Of a DNA stretch of 64,000 nt, positions 55,339 to 63,439 are shown in pieces. Position 1 is the stretch's first letter, and every line of letters starts with the position of its first letter. The notes beneath the pieces are model-generated. The model was not told where the DNA came from and made no database searches. It worked only from the letters and a program-made list of their open reading frames with translations. The DNA comes from Pseudomonadota bacterium (GTDB lineage Bacteria > Pseudomonadota > Gammaproteobacteria > Xanthomonadales > Xanthomonadaceae), in the NCBI GenBank assembly GCA_018242445.1, contig JAFEBW010000028.1, forward strand, positions 115,089 to 179,088, in the 5' to 3' direction. Both the position numbers and the translations under genes were made by a program.

Positions 55339-57135
55339 TCAATCCTCGTCGCGCGGCAACCCCTCGTAACGCGGGCCGCGTGGTGCGCCGCCGGGGCGAT
55401 GCGGACGGTTGCCGCGCGGGCCGGCGTGTTGGCCGCCGGGGCCGCGCGACTGCGGGCGCGGGCCGTCTTGGCGCGGACCGTCGCGGCGCGGGCCTTGCGG
55501 GCCGCGGGCCGGGCCGGCATGCGAGCGCTCGCCGCGGTAGTCACCGCGAACCTCGTTGAAGCGACCGCGATCGCCGCGTTGACCTTCCGTGGAGCGGGCG
55601 TTGTAGCCTTGCGTGTCGCGCCCCCCCGGAAGCCCGCCGTACGGACGCGGCGCACCCTGCGGACGCGGCGCGCCTCGATCGCGCGGACCGCCGCGATGGG
55701 GCTGCGGGCCTTGCCCGCCGCCGGGGCGCCCGGCACCGCGATGATGGCCGCGCGGGCCGGTGTCCACGCCCTCGGGCACGTACCAACTGCGGAATTCCGT
55801 GCCGTTGCCGCCGTGCGATGGCCCGCCTGCACCGCCACGACGCTGCTGCGGGCGGCCTTGCCCATACGGCTTGTCGCCGAAAGGCCGTTCGCCATACGGT
55901 TTGTCGCCGCCGCGTCGCGGGCCGCCGGGGTGGCCGGCGCCGGCGTGTTGCGGATGCGGCCGGCCGCGCGGTGCGCCGCGGCCGTGCGCGGGCTTGTCGT
56001 GGCTGTAGGATGCTGGCGGTTGATCCTCGTGGCGGCCGTGATGGCGCTGGTTCGGCTGCGCGTTGCCGTGCGCACCCTTCTTGGCGTAGCCGCCGTGCTT
56101 GCGCGGACCACGTGCGGGGCGATCCTCGCGCACGTGGTCGAAGCGGCGCAGTTCGCGGCCTTCGTCGGCAGCCGACAGCGCACCGTTGACGTAGGCCTTG
56201 CCGCCGCGTTCTTCCTTGCGGATGCGGATCTCGTTGCGCGCCTTGCGCTGGCCGATCACCGGTTGCAGGGTCAGCACCTGCGCGCCGCCCTCCAGACCGA
56301 GTTCCTTCTGCAAGGCTTCGACCTGCTCGACCGGCAATTCTTCGCTCTGCCCACGCTTGAGCAGGCGGGGCAGGGTGATCGCACCGTAGCGGATGCGCTT
56401 GAGCCGGCTGACCTGATAGCCCTGCGATTCCCACAGACGGCGCACTTCGCGGTTGCGGCCTTCGGTCACCGCCACGCGGAACCATGCGTGCGAGTCGGAA
56501 CTGTTGATGCGCTCGATGCTGTCGAACTTCGCCGGGCCATCGTCCAACGCCACGCCGCGACGGAGGCGATCGACGATGTTGTCCGGCACCTCGCCGTGGA
56601 TGCGGCAGACGTATTCGCGCTCGACCTCGCGTGAAGGATGCATCAGCGCATTGGCCAGCTCGCCGTCGGTGGTCAGCAGCAGCAGGCCGGTGGTGTTGAT
56701 GTCCAGCCGCCCCACCGCGATCCAGCGCGCGCCCTTGATGTTGGGCAGCGCCTCGAAAATGGTCGGGCGACCTTCCGGATCCTCGCGGGTGGTGACCTCG
56801 CCCTCGGGCTTGTTGTAGATCAGCACGCGCGCCGGCTCGTTGAGCGCGCTGGCGACGAAGGTGCGGCCGTCCAGATCGACGCGGTCGCCGCTGCGGATCG
56901 ACGAGCCGACCTGCGCGACCTCGCCGTTGACCGTCACCAGCCCGTGCGCGATGCGCTCCTCCAGCGCGCGCCGCGAGCCGAGCCCGGCCTGTGCGAGCAC
57001 CTTGTGCAGACGCTCCTCGAGCTTGGGCGCCGCGGTGTCGTCGGCGTTGCGGTTGAGGCTCAGGCGGCTGCGTGCCGGCTCGGTGGCGGGTTTTTCAGGG
57101 TGGCTGTGGTCGTCGTGTTCGTGTTTGTCAGTCAT
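55339..57135 (-). CDS. rluB: 23S rRNA pseudouridine synthase RluB with long Gly/Arg-rich tail
   Basis: An S4 domain (EERLHKVLAQAGLGSRRALE) precedes the RsuA-type catalytic domain with WIAVGRLDINTTGLLLLT (catalytic Asp) and VTEGRNREVRRLWESQG. From about residue 335 to the end (598) the protein is a low-complexity tail of Gly, Arg, Pro and His (RGAPRGRPHPQHAG and similar), probably disordered and RNA-binding. It overlaps scpB by 8 bases, a common arrangement. Confidence 0.92.
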   Translation of the reverse strand: MTDKHEHDDHSHPEKPATEPARSRLSLNRNADDTAAPKLEERLHKVLAQAGLGSRRALEERIAHGLVTVNGEVAQVGSSIRSGDRVDLDGRTFVASALNEPARVLIYNKPEGEVTTREDPEGRPTIFEALPNIKGARWIAVGRLDINTTGLLLLTTDGELANALMHPSREVEREYVCRIHGEVPDNIVDRLRRGVALDDGPAKFDSIERINSSDSHAWFRVAVTEGRNREVRRLWESQGYQVSRLKRIRYGAITLPRLLKRGQSEELPVEQVEALQKELGLEGGAQVLTLQPVIGQRKARNEIRIRKEERGGKAYVNGALSAADEGRELRRFDHVREDRPARGPRKHGGYAKKGAHGNAQPNQRHHGRHEDQPPASYSHDKPAHGRGAPRGRPHPQHAGAGHPGGPRRGGDKPYGERPFGDKPYGQGRPQQRRGGAGGPSHGGNGTEFRSWYVPEGVDTGPRGHHRGAGRPGGGQGPQPHRGGPRDRGAPRPQGAPRPYGGLPGGRDTQGYNARSTEGQRGDRGRFNEVRGDYRGERSHAGPARGPQGPRRDGPRQDGPRPQSRGPGGQHAGPRGNRPHRPGGAPRGPRYEGLPRDED

Positions 57136-57913
57136 GGTTGGGCTCGTGCGCGTGGTTGCGCGTTTCGTCTGATAGGGCGATGCCGACGGTTTCTTCGGCG
57201 GAATCGTCGTGGAAAAGATTGGATGCCGGCTCATCGGAAACCTCGTCGGCATTCGGGGAAAGATCGGCTTGGATGTCGCCATCGACGGCGCTTTCATCGA
57301 GTACCTCGTCGAGACGGCCATCCGCACCCATCTCGATGATCGCCACCGTGGGCGCGGCCTCGAAGGGAAGCTGTGGGTCGAGGTCGGGGATCTCGCCGAT
57401 TTCCGCCAGCGGCGGCAACTGGTCGAGGCTCTTCAAGCCGAAGTAATCGAGGAAGTTGCGGGTGGTGCCGTACAGCGCCGGTTTGCCGGGCACGTCGCGG
57501 TGGCCGACCACACGGATCCATTCGCGTTCTTCCAGCGTCTTGATGGTGTTGGTGTTGACCGCCACCCCGCGCACGGCTTCGATCTCGCCGCGGGTGATCG
57601 GTTGCCGATAAGCGACCAGCGCCAGCGTTTCCAGCGTGGCGCGGGTGTACTTGGCCTGCCGCTCCGCCCACAGGCGCGCCACCCACGGTTGCACGTCGCC
57701 GCGCACCTGGTAGCGCCAGCCGGAGGCGACCTCGACCAGTTCCACACCGCGCTCGGCGCAGGCCGCCTGCAAGGTTTCGAGTGCCTGCGCGATATCCTGC
57801 TGGGCGATGTCCGGTTCCTCGACGAACAACTCGGCCAGTTGCGCGAACGACAACGGCCGCTGCGCGGCGAGCAGGGCGGCTTCGATGATGCGGGCGAGTG
57901 AGGCTGTTTCCAT
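57128..57913 (-). CDS. scpB: Chromosome segregation protein ScpB
   Basis: ScpB is a winged-helix partner of the SMC-ScpA complex. It shows RIIEAALLAAQRPLSFAQLA, RATLETLALVAYRQPITRGE and IEAVRGVAVNTNTIKTLEER. The C-terminal 80 residues are acidic and probably disordered. It lies between scpA and rluB on the same strand. The 117-base gap to scpA holds a palindromic repeat. Confidence 0.93.
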   Translation of the reverse strand: METASLARIIEAALLAAQRPLSFAQLAELFVEEPDIAQQDIAQALETLQAACAERGVELVEVASGWRYQVRGDVQPWVARLWAERQAKYTRATLETLALVAYRQPITRGEIEAVRGVAVNTNTIKTLEEREWIRVVGHRDVPGKPALYGTTRNFLDYFGLKSLDQLPPLAEIGEIPDLDPQLPFEAAPTVAIIEMGADGRLDEVLDESAVDGDIQADLSPNADEVSDEPASNLFHDDSAEETVGIALSDETRNHAHEPNHD

Positions 57914-57951
57914 GTGTATCGTGTTGTTTGTTTGCGTGATGTCTGCCGTTT

Positions 57952-58062
57952 CCTTCTCCCTCCGGGAGAAGGTGGCGCGAAGCGCCGGATGAGGGACGAG
58001 GTCGGGTGGAGATCGTGGGTACTCGGCCCCTCACCCCAACCCCTCTCCCGATGGGAGAGGGG
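57952..58062. repeat. Palindromic repeats at the scpA end
   Basis: One copy at 57952-57972 (ccttctccctccgggagaagg) lies between scpB and scpA. A second at 58040-58062 has 10-base arms cccctctccc / gggagagggg around gat. The second lies inside the scpA reading frame and supplies its last residues. Confidence 0.85.
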
Positions 58063-59011
58063 CTTCGGGATGCGGAGTGGGTGGCGAGTTGCCATCATCG
58101 TTCGCCGCTTCTTCATCGCCCGCCGGCAGCACCAGCGACTTGACGTAGATCGCCGCACCCTGCGTCTCCTGCACGATCTCGATCAGCATCTCCTTGGCCA
58201 GTTCGAGGATCGACAGGAAGGTGACCACCACGCCCAGCCGGCCTTCCTCGGGCGTGAACAAGGCGGTGAAATCGTGGAAGCGGCCGTCGCCGAGCGTGCG
58301 CAGCACCGTGCCCATGCGCTCGCGCACCGACAGCGCCTCGCGGCGCACGGCGTGGCGGCCAAACAGTTCGGAACGCTTGAGCACGTCGCGCAGGGCCAGC
58401 AGCAGTTCGCGCAAATCCACCGGCGGCGGCGCGGCGACCAGCTTGATCTCGAGCATCTGCGCGGTGGCGATGGCGGTGTCGCGATCGAGCCGGTTGAGCT
58501 GGTCGATATCCTGCGCGGCTTTCTTGAAACGCTCGTACTCCTGCAGGCGGCGCACCAGTTCGGCGCGCGGGTCGGCTTCATCGCCCGCCGCATCCGCCGG
58601 CCGCGGCAACAACATCCGCGATTTGATCTCCGCCAGCATCGCGGCCATCACCAGATAGTCGGCCGCCAGCTCGAAGCGCAGCTCGCGCAGGGTCTGGATG
58701 TAATCGACGTACTGGCGGGTGATCTCGGCCACCGGGATGTCGAGGATGTCCAGGTTCTGCCGGCGGATCAGGTACAGCAGCAGGTCGAGCGGGCCCTCGA
58801 AGGCTTCGAGGATCACCTCCAGCGCATCCGGCGGGATGTACAGATCCTGCGGGATCTCCAGCATCGGCTGCCCATGCACCAGCGCCAGCGGCATCTCGCG
58901 CTGGATCGCCGTGGCGGCGGGGCTTGCAGGTTGGGCGTCGGCGAGAGTCGCCGAGGGCTCGGGTTCGTTGTTCACGCGGGTTGACCAGTTTTTGCCAAAA
59001 TCGTTGACCAC
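58031..59011 (-). CDS. scpA: Chromosome segregation protein ScpA
   Basis: ScpA is the kleisin of the SMC complex. LEAFEGPLDLLLYLIRRQNL, DILDIPVAEITRQYVDYI and ADYLVMAAMLAEIKSRMLLP are diagnostic. The final residues (PEAPLPSGEGLG) are encoded by a palindromic repeat, an unusual end. The start is a GTG at 59011 or possibly the GTG at 58975. The length of up to 326 residues is slightly long for the family. Confidence 0.92.
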   Translation of the reverse strand: MVNDFGKNWSTRVNNEPEPSATLADAQPASPAATAIQREMPLALVHGQPMLEIPQDLYIPPDALEVILEAFEGPLDLLLYLIRRQNLDILDIPVAEITRQYVDYIQTLRELRFELAADYLVMAAMLAEIKSRMLLPRPADAAGDEADPRAELVRRLQEYERFKKAAQDIDQLNRLDRDTAIATAQMLEIKLVAAPPPVDLRELLLALRDVLKRSELFGRHAVRREALSVRERMGTVLRTLGDGRFHDFTALFTPEEGRLGVVVTFLSILELAKEMLIEIVQETQGAAIYVKSLVLPAGDEEAANDDGNSPPTPHPEAPLPSGEGLG

Positions 59012-59042
59012 ACCTGATTAGCGATTTTCCTCAGCCAGCCGT

Positions 59043-59189
59043 TGGGGTATCCGTCGCGGTTCGTTCGACTCGGTCGCAGACCTTCGCCGGCGCATCCAGC
59101 AATTCGTCGACCACTGGAATCTCCATCGCAAGCCATTCGCTTGGACTGCAACAGCTGAATCGATTCTTGAAAAAATTGGAGCGTCTTAG
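59043..59189 (+). pseudogene. IS630-type transposase C-terminal remnant
   Basis: The frame reads SFDSVADLRRRIQQFVDHWN, then LHRKPFAWTATAESILEKIG, and stops with TAG at 59187-59189. KPFAWT-x-TAE-x-IL-x-KI is the C-terminal signature of IS630-family transposases. The rest of the element is gone. It marks the left side of an AT-richer accessory stretch. Confidence 0.75.
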
Positions 59190-59228
59190 CAAAGCTATCT
59201 CTGGGACATCACACTAGAACTAAACAGG

Positions 59229-59909
59229 CTACTGTTTGCAGCGCCAACTATCAATTTGGGAGAACACTGTCGAATCAAGCGTTTCGACACCTTGAGGAAT
59301 AGGTGTGTCTGAAACGAAGGAATAGTTCAGAACATAGTCCTGTCCTCGCACTATTCGGTTACAAGCAATCTCTTTGACATTCTTGTCTGCAATCACGACA
59401 GTCTGCGTTCTGCAAGTGGCAATGAGTTGATCACCCTCTTCCAAGAATGGCTTCTCGTTTGCTGACAAATGGTTCGCCTTGAGCCACACATACCAACGCC
59501 AATCTTGCTTGTTGGAAACCACGACCACTGAGCCATGGTGTTTACTTTTTAGTGTTGAGTTAGGGGACGACGCTAGCGCGCGGATAGGCGTGTCATTTGG
59601 GAAGTCTTGCCAGCGCCATCCTTTGAATGTTTTATAAGGGGCGGTGCTCCCAGTAATAATTGATTTAAGTACATTGCATTGCGTACCAGCTGGTGCGTAC
59701 CTGCATCCGGCAAACGCAAATCCCTTGTCCTCAACTGATGCACCCGGCAACTTAAGTAACACCTCTGGAAGCGTATGGGATTTCGGCACACAAAATTTTG
59801 CTTGTACACCACTTATTGAGTACACGAGATAATTTTGGCTGCAACCACAAGAGGCTGCCAGCATCAAGGTACTTGCCGCTTGAAGACAGATTTGTGGTAG
59901 TGGACGCAT
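59229..59909 (-). CDS. Predicted lipoprotein, candidate immunity protein
   Basis: The ATG at 59909 (MRPLPQICLQAASTLMLAAS) starts a signal ending in a lipobox (LAASC), so the protein should be lipid-anchored in the periplasm. The mature part of about 200 residues has several cysteines (CGCSQ, AGCRYAPAG, TQCNVL, ATCRTQ, IACNRI, SWRCKQ) that may form disulfides. No family is recognised. Its ATG overlaps the TGA of the toxin-like frame upstream (TGATG). Coupled position and export suggest an immunity role, which is inference. Codon use is AT-richer than in the neighbours. Confidence 0.6.
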   Translation of the reverse strand: MRPLPQICLQAASTLMLAASCGCSQNYLVYSISGVQAKFCVPKSHTLPEVLLKLPGASVEDKGFAFAGCRYAPAGTQCNVLKSIITGSTAPYKTFKGWRWQDFPNDTPIRALASSPNSTLKSKHHGSVVVVSNKQDWRWYVWLKANHLSANEKPFLEEGDQLIATCRTQTVVIADKNVKEIACNRIVRGQDYVLNYSFVSDTPIPQGVETLDSTVFSQIDSWRCKQ

Positions 59910-60477
59910 CAGTAGTGGCAAGCCGGTGCAGTACACCATCCAAATATGAAACTACCTGGAATGTCACCGCCAAATACCGCACCTCCATACTGACCAAAAA
60001 CAGAGGCATGGAATTGGGAAAAGACAGCTTCTGAAAGATTCACGGGATTCGTTGCAGAGGCCTGCGCCTGATTCAATGCGTCTACCCGAGATTGGGCTAA
60101 TTTCTCGCGTATGTTTTCCATAGCATCTGCAAGCTTTTGCGGGCAGCAAGCTTTTGCGGGCAGTTCTTCATTGACGCATTGTGTTCTTTCAAAGCATTTT
60201 CGAGCAATAAATTAGTGGTATTGGCCGCCAGCCCTATGTTAGCAGCCACGTCCTCAGCGGAGCATGCGTATGTATCGCCCCCGGAGCATGCCAAACCGTA
60301 GTATTGATACCATCGGCCCGCGGCAGCGGCGGCACTTTCTTGGGGTGTATTCCAACAACCGAGTCCATTGCACGCGAGACCGAACGGATCACTCCTGGAA
60401 AGCCTGCAATTTCGCTGAATCGATTTCAATATCCGCGGGTATCCGCGACGTGGCCGAAGGTTCGTCGGCGACAACAT
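59909..60477 (-). pseudogene. RHS-type C-terminal toxin tip, frameshifted by a 17-base duplication
   Basis: Reading from 60393, SDPFGLACNGLGCWNTP has the DPxGL motif that ends RHS core domains, followed by about 90 residues that run to a stop at 60097. A tandem 17-base duplication at 60129-60162 shifts the frame. Removing one copy joins NCPQKLA to DAMENIREKLAQSRVDALNQ and on to a stop at 59909 that overlaps the lipoprotein start. No RHS repeats lie upstream, so this is an orphan tip. The toxin activity cannot be named. Confidence 0.65.
60129..60162. repeat. 17-base tandem duplication
   Basis: The unit gcaagcttttgcgggca occurs twice in perfect tandem (60129-60145 and 60146-60162). Because 17 is not a multiple of three it breaks the reading frame. 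Confidence 0.95.
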
Positions 60478-60545
60478 GTGGGCACGCCCCCGATATGTGA
60501 TTCACCAACGCGCGAACGTCAGACTCCGTGTGCCCCAAGTCCTGC

Positions 60546-61163
60546 TCACGATTCCAGCGGACGAAAGCCCTGCCGCAACAGTTGCGGTACCTCCCCGGTG
60601 ACATCGATCACGCTGGTCGGGCCGGGTTGGCAATCCCCGCCGTCGAGCATGAAATCCACGCGCTCCAGCAAGGCGTCGGCCACGTCATCGGCCATATGGC
60701 TGGCCAAGTCGTCGGTTTCCGGCAACGCCACGCTGGTGCTCAGCAACGGTTGTTCGGCCGCCTGCAACAAGGCCTGGGCAACCGGATGATCGATCCTGCG
60801 CACGCCGATGGAGCGGCGCTTGTCCAGCTTCAGGCGGCGGGGCAGGTCGGAGGAGGCGGTCAGGATGAACGTGCAGGGGCCGGGCGTCAGCGCTTTCGTC
60901 AGCCGGAAGGCCGTATCGCCGAGCCGGGCCATGCGCCCGACATCACTCAATGACGCACAGAGTAAGGTGAAAGGGTGCTTGCTGTCCAGCGCGCGCAGCC
61001 GGCGCACCCGCTCCTCCGCGTCGCGGGCGTCGAGCATCCACACGAAGGTGTAGCCGGCATCGGTCGGGCACAGGCCAAGGCCGCCGGCGTGCAGCAAGGC
61101 TTTCGCGCGGGCGATGGAGCGCGGTTGCGGATCGACGGGGTGGACAGGCAGGCGTTCGCTCAT
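60546..61163 (-). CDS. YciO/Sua5/YrdC family protein
   Basis: The fold of the threonylcarbamoyl-AMP synthase family is seen in AKALLHAGGLGLCPTDAGYT, KHPFTLLCASLSDVGRMA, ALTPGPCTFILTAS and KRRSIGVRRIDHPVAQALL. The pattern (PTDAGYTF, KHPFTLLC) resembles YciO rather than TsaC. The biochemical role of YciO is not well fixed. It has 205 residues and starts with ATG at 61163. It borders the accessory island on its 3' side. Confidence 0.85.
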   Translation of the reverse strand: MSERLPVHPVDPQPRSIARAKALLHAGGLGLCPTDAGYTFVWMLDARDAEERVRRLRALDSKHPFTLLCASLSDVGRMARLGDTAFRLTKALTPGPCTFILTASSDLPRRLKLDKRRSIGVRRIDHPVAQALLQAAEQPLLSTSVALPETDDLASHMADDVADALLERVDFMLDGGDCQPGPTSVIDVTGEVPQLLRQGFRPLES

Positions 61164-61213
61164 GGGGCCGGTATCATGCACGCATTCCACGTCCCCATGC
61201 AGCCGGAGTCGCC

Positions 61214-61513
61214 ATGCTCTACGCCATCGTCGGTATCGACCAGCCCGAATCGCTCGCAGCGCGGCAGGCGTCGCGGCCTGCGCACCTGGCGCGACTGGAA
61301 GCCCTGCGCGATGCGGGACGGCTGCTGCTGGCGGGTCCGTTCCCGGCGATCGATGCCCTCGATCCGGGCCCGGCCGGATTCTCCGGCAGCCTGATCGTGG
61401 CCGAGTTCGCCTCGCTGGACGAAGCGCGAACCTGGGCGGACGCCGATCCTTACCGTGCCGCCGGCGTGTATGCCAGCGTGGACGTGCGTCCCTTCCGGCA
61501 GACCCTGCCATGA
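61214..61513 (+). CDS. YciI-like protein
   Basis: The 99-residue ferredoxin-like protein has RPAHLARLEALRDAGRLLLA followed by GPFPAID, and FASLDEARTWADADPY. His and Asp positions match YciI proteins. Function is unclear in general. Its stop overlaps the bolA start by 4 bases (ATGA), so the two are co-translated. Confidence 0.88.
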   Translation: MLYAIVGIDQPESLAARQASRPAHLARLEALRDAGRLLLAGPFPAIDALDPGPAGFSGSLIVAEFASLDEARTWADADPYRAAGVYASVDVRPFRQTLP

Positions 61514-61800
61514 CGGGGGGCATCGTCGTCGGCGACAAGGCCACCCGCGATGCGCGCATCCGCGCCGCGCTGGCGGTACTCGCTCCGGTCGAGATCGAAT
61601 TGATCGACGAAGGGCACAAACACGTCGGCCACGAAGGCGCGCGCCACGGCCACGGCCATTACGCCCTGCGCATCGTCGCCGAATGTTTTCGCGGGCTTCC
61701 GCCGATCGCCTGCCATCGCAAGGTGCATGCGGCGCTGGGCGATCTGCTGCGCACCGACATCCACGCCATCAGCATCCACGCCAGTGCGCCGCTGCGCTGA
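61510..61800 (+). CDS. bolA: BolA family protein
   Basis: The class II KH-like fold is recognisable: RIRAALAVLAPVEIELIDEG, HVGHEGARHGHGHYALRIVA, and CHRKVHAALGDLLRTDIHAI. BolA proteins work with monothiol glutaredoxins in Fe-S handling or affect cell shape. The length of 96 residues is normal. The extra histidines (GARHGHGHY) could help metal binding. Confidence 0.92.
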   Translation: MTGGIVVGDKATRDARIRAALAVLAPVEIELIDEGHKHVGHEGARHGHGHYALRIVAECFRGLPPIACHRKVHAALGDLLRTDIHAISIHASAPLR

Positions 61801-61904
61801 GTAGCCCATTTGCTGGACCAGATCAGTGCGGCCGGGCCGGGTTTTCGAACTCGCAAATCCACGCGCGCAGCCTTGCCGTACCCTGTCCCCCGTTCCCCGC
61901 TTCT

Positions 61905-62252
61905 CTACGTCTTGCCACTTTCCAGATGAAATCGGTGCAGCACCCGATGCACCACGGGCGCGAACGCCACCCCGGTGGCAACGATGAACACCAGGCCCGC
62001 ATACAGCGCGTAGAAACCGGCGAACAGCTTGCCGCCCTCGGTCTTGGGCGCGTCCACCGGGCCCATGCCGCCCAGCAGCATCGCCGAATTGAGGAAGCCA
62101 TCCACCCACGGCAAGTGCTCGTAATAGGCGTAACCGGCCATGCCGATGCCCAGCGATACGAGCAGCAGGGCGATCGCGGCGAGCATGTGGCGCAGCCAGC
62201 GCCGCAGGAAGCGGTCGAACGGGAGCAGGGTGTGCTGGCGGGATTCGTACAT
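61905..62252 (-). CDS. Small inner-membrane protein
   Basis: The 115-residue protein has an N-terminal basic segment and two or three transmembrane helices (HMLAAIALLLVSLGIGMAGY, and FYALYAGLVFIVATGVAFAP). They are joined by a loop HLPWVDGFLNSAMLLGGMGP that could re-enter the membrane like a pore loop. I recall similar uncharacterised proteins in many proteobacteria. Function unknown. Confidence 0.7.
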   Translation of the reverse strand: MYESRQHTLLPFDRFLRRWLRHMLAAIALLLVSLGIGMAGYAYYEHLPWVDGFLNSAMLLGGMGPVDAPKTEGGKLFAGFYALYAGLVFIVATGVAFAPVVHRVLHRFHLESGKT

Positions 62253-62421
62253 GGGAGTCGTGCCCGAGTGTGGCCGGGATGATGCCGCGGCGGCGTTGGA
62301 TGGCGTGAACGTGTTGAACTGCGGCTGCAGCGCTCATCGCATCCTCGCGCCACCGATCAGCCCGAAACCCGATTATGCTGGCCGGCGTGGGGTCGATTTT
62401 CAACGTCGAGGGGATTGCATC

Positions 62422-62865
62422 ATGAAGCCGCATTCCGGTCTGCAACCGCTGGCCTGTTCATCCGTGCTTGCACTGGCCGGATGGTGTATCGCGCCCCTCG
62501 CCCACGCAGCCGGCTCCGGCGATGTGGAATGCAAACTGCCGGCGCAGATCCACACCGTCGGCGGCCATGCCAGCCTCGGCGCAGGCCGCATCGTGCAGAC
62601 CTCGCCCGAGGACTGCCGCCAGCGCGGCGGCGAATACACCGTGCCCGAGGCCTCGTCGGCCGCATCGCCTGTCGCGGCAGCGGCGGCTTCCACAGCCGAC
62701 GCCGGCCCGCAAGTCTCCTGCCTGCTGCCCGCGCAGACGCGGCAACTGGGCGAAAAGGATCGCTACAAGACAACCCGACGCTCGATCCGCACCAGCCGCG
62801 CCGATTGCCTGCAAAAAGGCGGCACGGTGTACACGCCGCGCAAGCGCAAGGCGGCGCACAAGTAG
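62422..62865 (+). CDS. Secreted protein with two internal repeats
   Basis: A signal peptide (residues 1 to about 29, ending AHAA) is followed by two copies of a 41-residue unit: VECKLPAQIHTVGGHASLG to GGEYTVP, and VSCLLPAQTRQLGEKDRYK to GGTVYTP. Each unit has two cysteines at equal spacing, likely a disulfide. An Ala/Ser-rich linker joins them. The end is very basic (PRKRKAAHK). No family is recognised; a periplasmic or surface role is likely. Confidence 0.7.
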   Translation: MKPHSGLQPLACSSVLALAGWCIAPLAHAAGSGDVECKLPAQIHTVGGHASLGAGRIVQTSPEDCRQRGGEYTVPEASSAASPVAAAAASTADAGPQVSCLLPAQTRQLGEKDRYKTTRRSIRTSRADCLQKGGTVYTPRKRKAAHK

Positions 62866-63066
62866 GCGAGGGTGCCGGTGGTATGGAAGCTGGCGTGCAT
62901 CCACCGCTACGGTGCCGTGCGGAAGCCGTTTCTACATGGCCGCCATGCTTACTGGTTCAGGCCCAATCAGGATTTGCGACAACTGCCGTAGCCATGGCGA
63001 AGCGGACGCGCTGCGATTACAACGCATGCGTTGCAGTCGATTTTGGAGGGCTTGCCAAGGGCAACC

Positions 63067-63261
63067 ATGACCATCCGCAACTTGGACGATGCCGTGAAGG
63101 CGCAGTTGCGCGTGCGCGCTGCGCGCCATGGGCGGTCGATGGAGGAAGAAGTACGCAGCATTCTGCGTCATGTTCACTGCTTTCCCTTTGGGTTTGTTGG
63201 ATGCCTGATCTCAGGCGATGGTCGATTTCAATACGCGCCAGTCGTGGACGGCTCGCGGTGA
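63067..63261 (+). pseudogene. Truncated FitA-like antitoxin (ribbon-helix-helix)
   Basis: The start MTIRNLDDAVKAQLRVRAAR followed by HGRSMEEEVRSILR matches the DNA-binding domain of FitA/VapB-type antitoxins. After codon 34 the similarity ends and the frame continues with unrelated residues to TGA at 63261. The toxin-binding tail and the toxin gene are missing. The breakpoint near 63168 is probably the scar of an insertion or deletion linked to the IS30 element downstream. Confidence 0.7.
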
Positions 63262-63366
63262 AAAACACTTCGGGCAGAGCAGGCCGAGTTTGATGCTGCG
63301 AGTGAAGCGGTGCGCGCAACTGCGGCAGCAGAAGTGGTACGGCGGCCCTGGATAAAAGTGCGGCAT
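63211..63366 (-). CDS. Small zinc-ribbon protein (candidate)
   Basis: A 51-codon frame starts MPHFYPGPPYHFCCRSCAHR and contains CRSC and CPKC about 14 residues apart, the layout of a zinc ribbon. GAGAGA lies before the ATG. It overlaps the end of the truncated antitoxin on the opposite strand. No family name is offered. Confidence 0.42.
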   Translation of the reverse strand: MPHFYPGPPYHFCCRSCAHRFTRSIKLGLLCPKCFSPRAVHDWRVLKSTIA

Positions 63367-63412
63367 CGTGCGTCTCTCGTTGCGAAATACCTAGCAGACT
63401 CAACTTTCAAGT

Positions 63413-63438
63413 GCAACACCCTGACGTTAAGGTGTTGC
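63413..63438 (+). promoter_or_regulatory. Hairpin at the IS30 transposase start
   Basis: Perfect 8-base arms gcaacacc / ggtgttgc with loop ctgacgttaa end one base before the transposase ATG. The structure would cover the ribosome binding region. Confidence 0.6.
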
Positions 63439-63439
63439 C

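Noticed and set aside
60389..60604. Minus-strand frame between yciO and the RHS tip
   Set aside because: It overlaps the end of yciO, has no ribosome binding site and no recognisable features. It may be a scrap of the original insertion, but I cannot support it.
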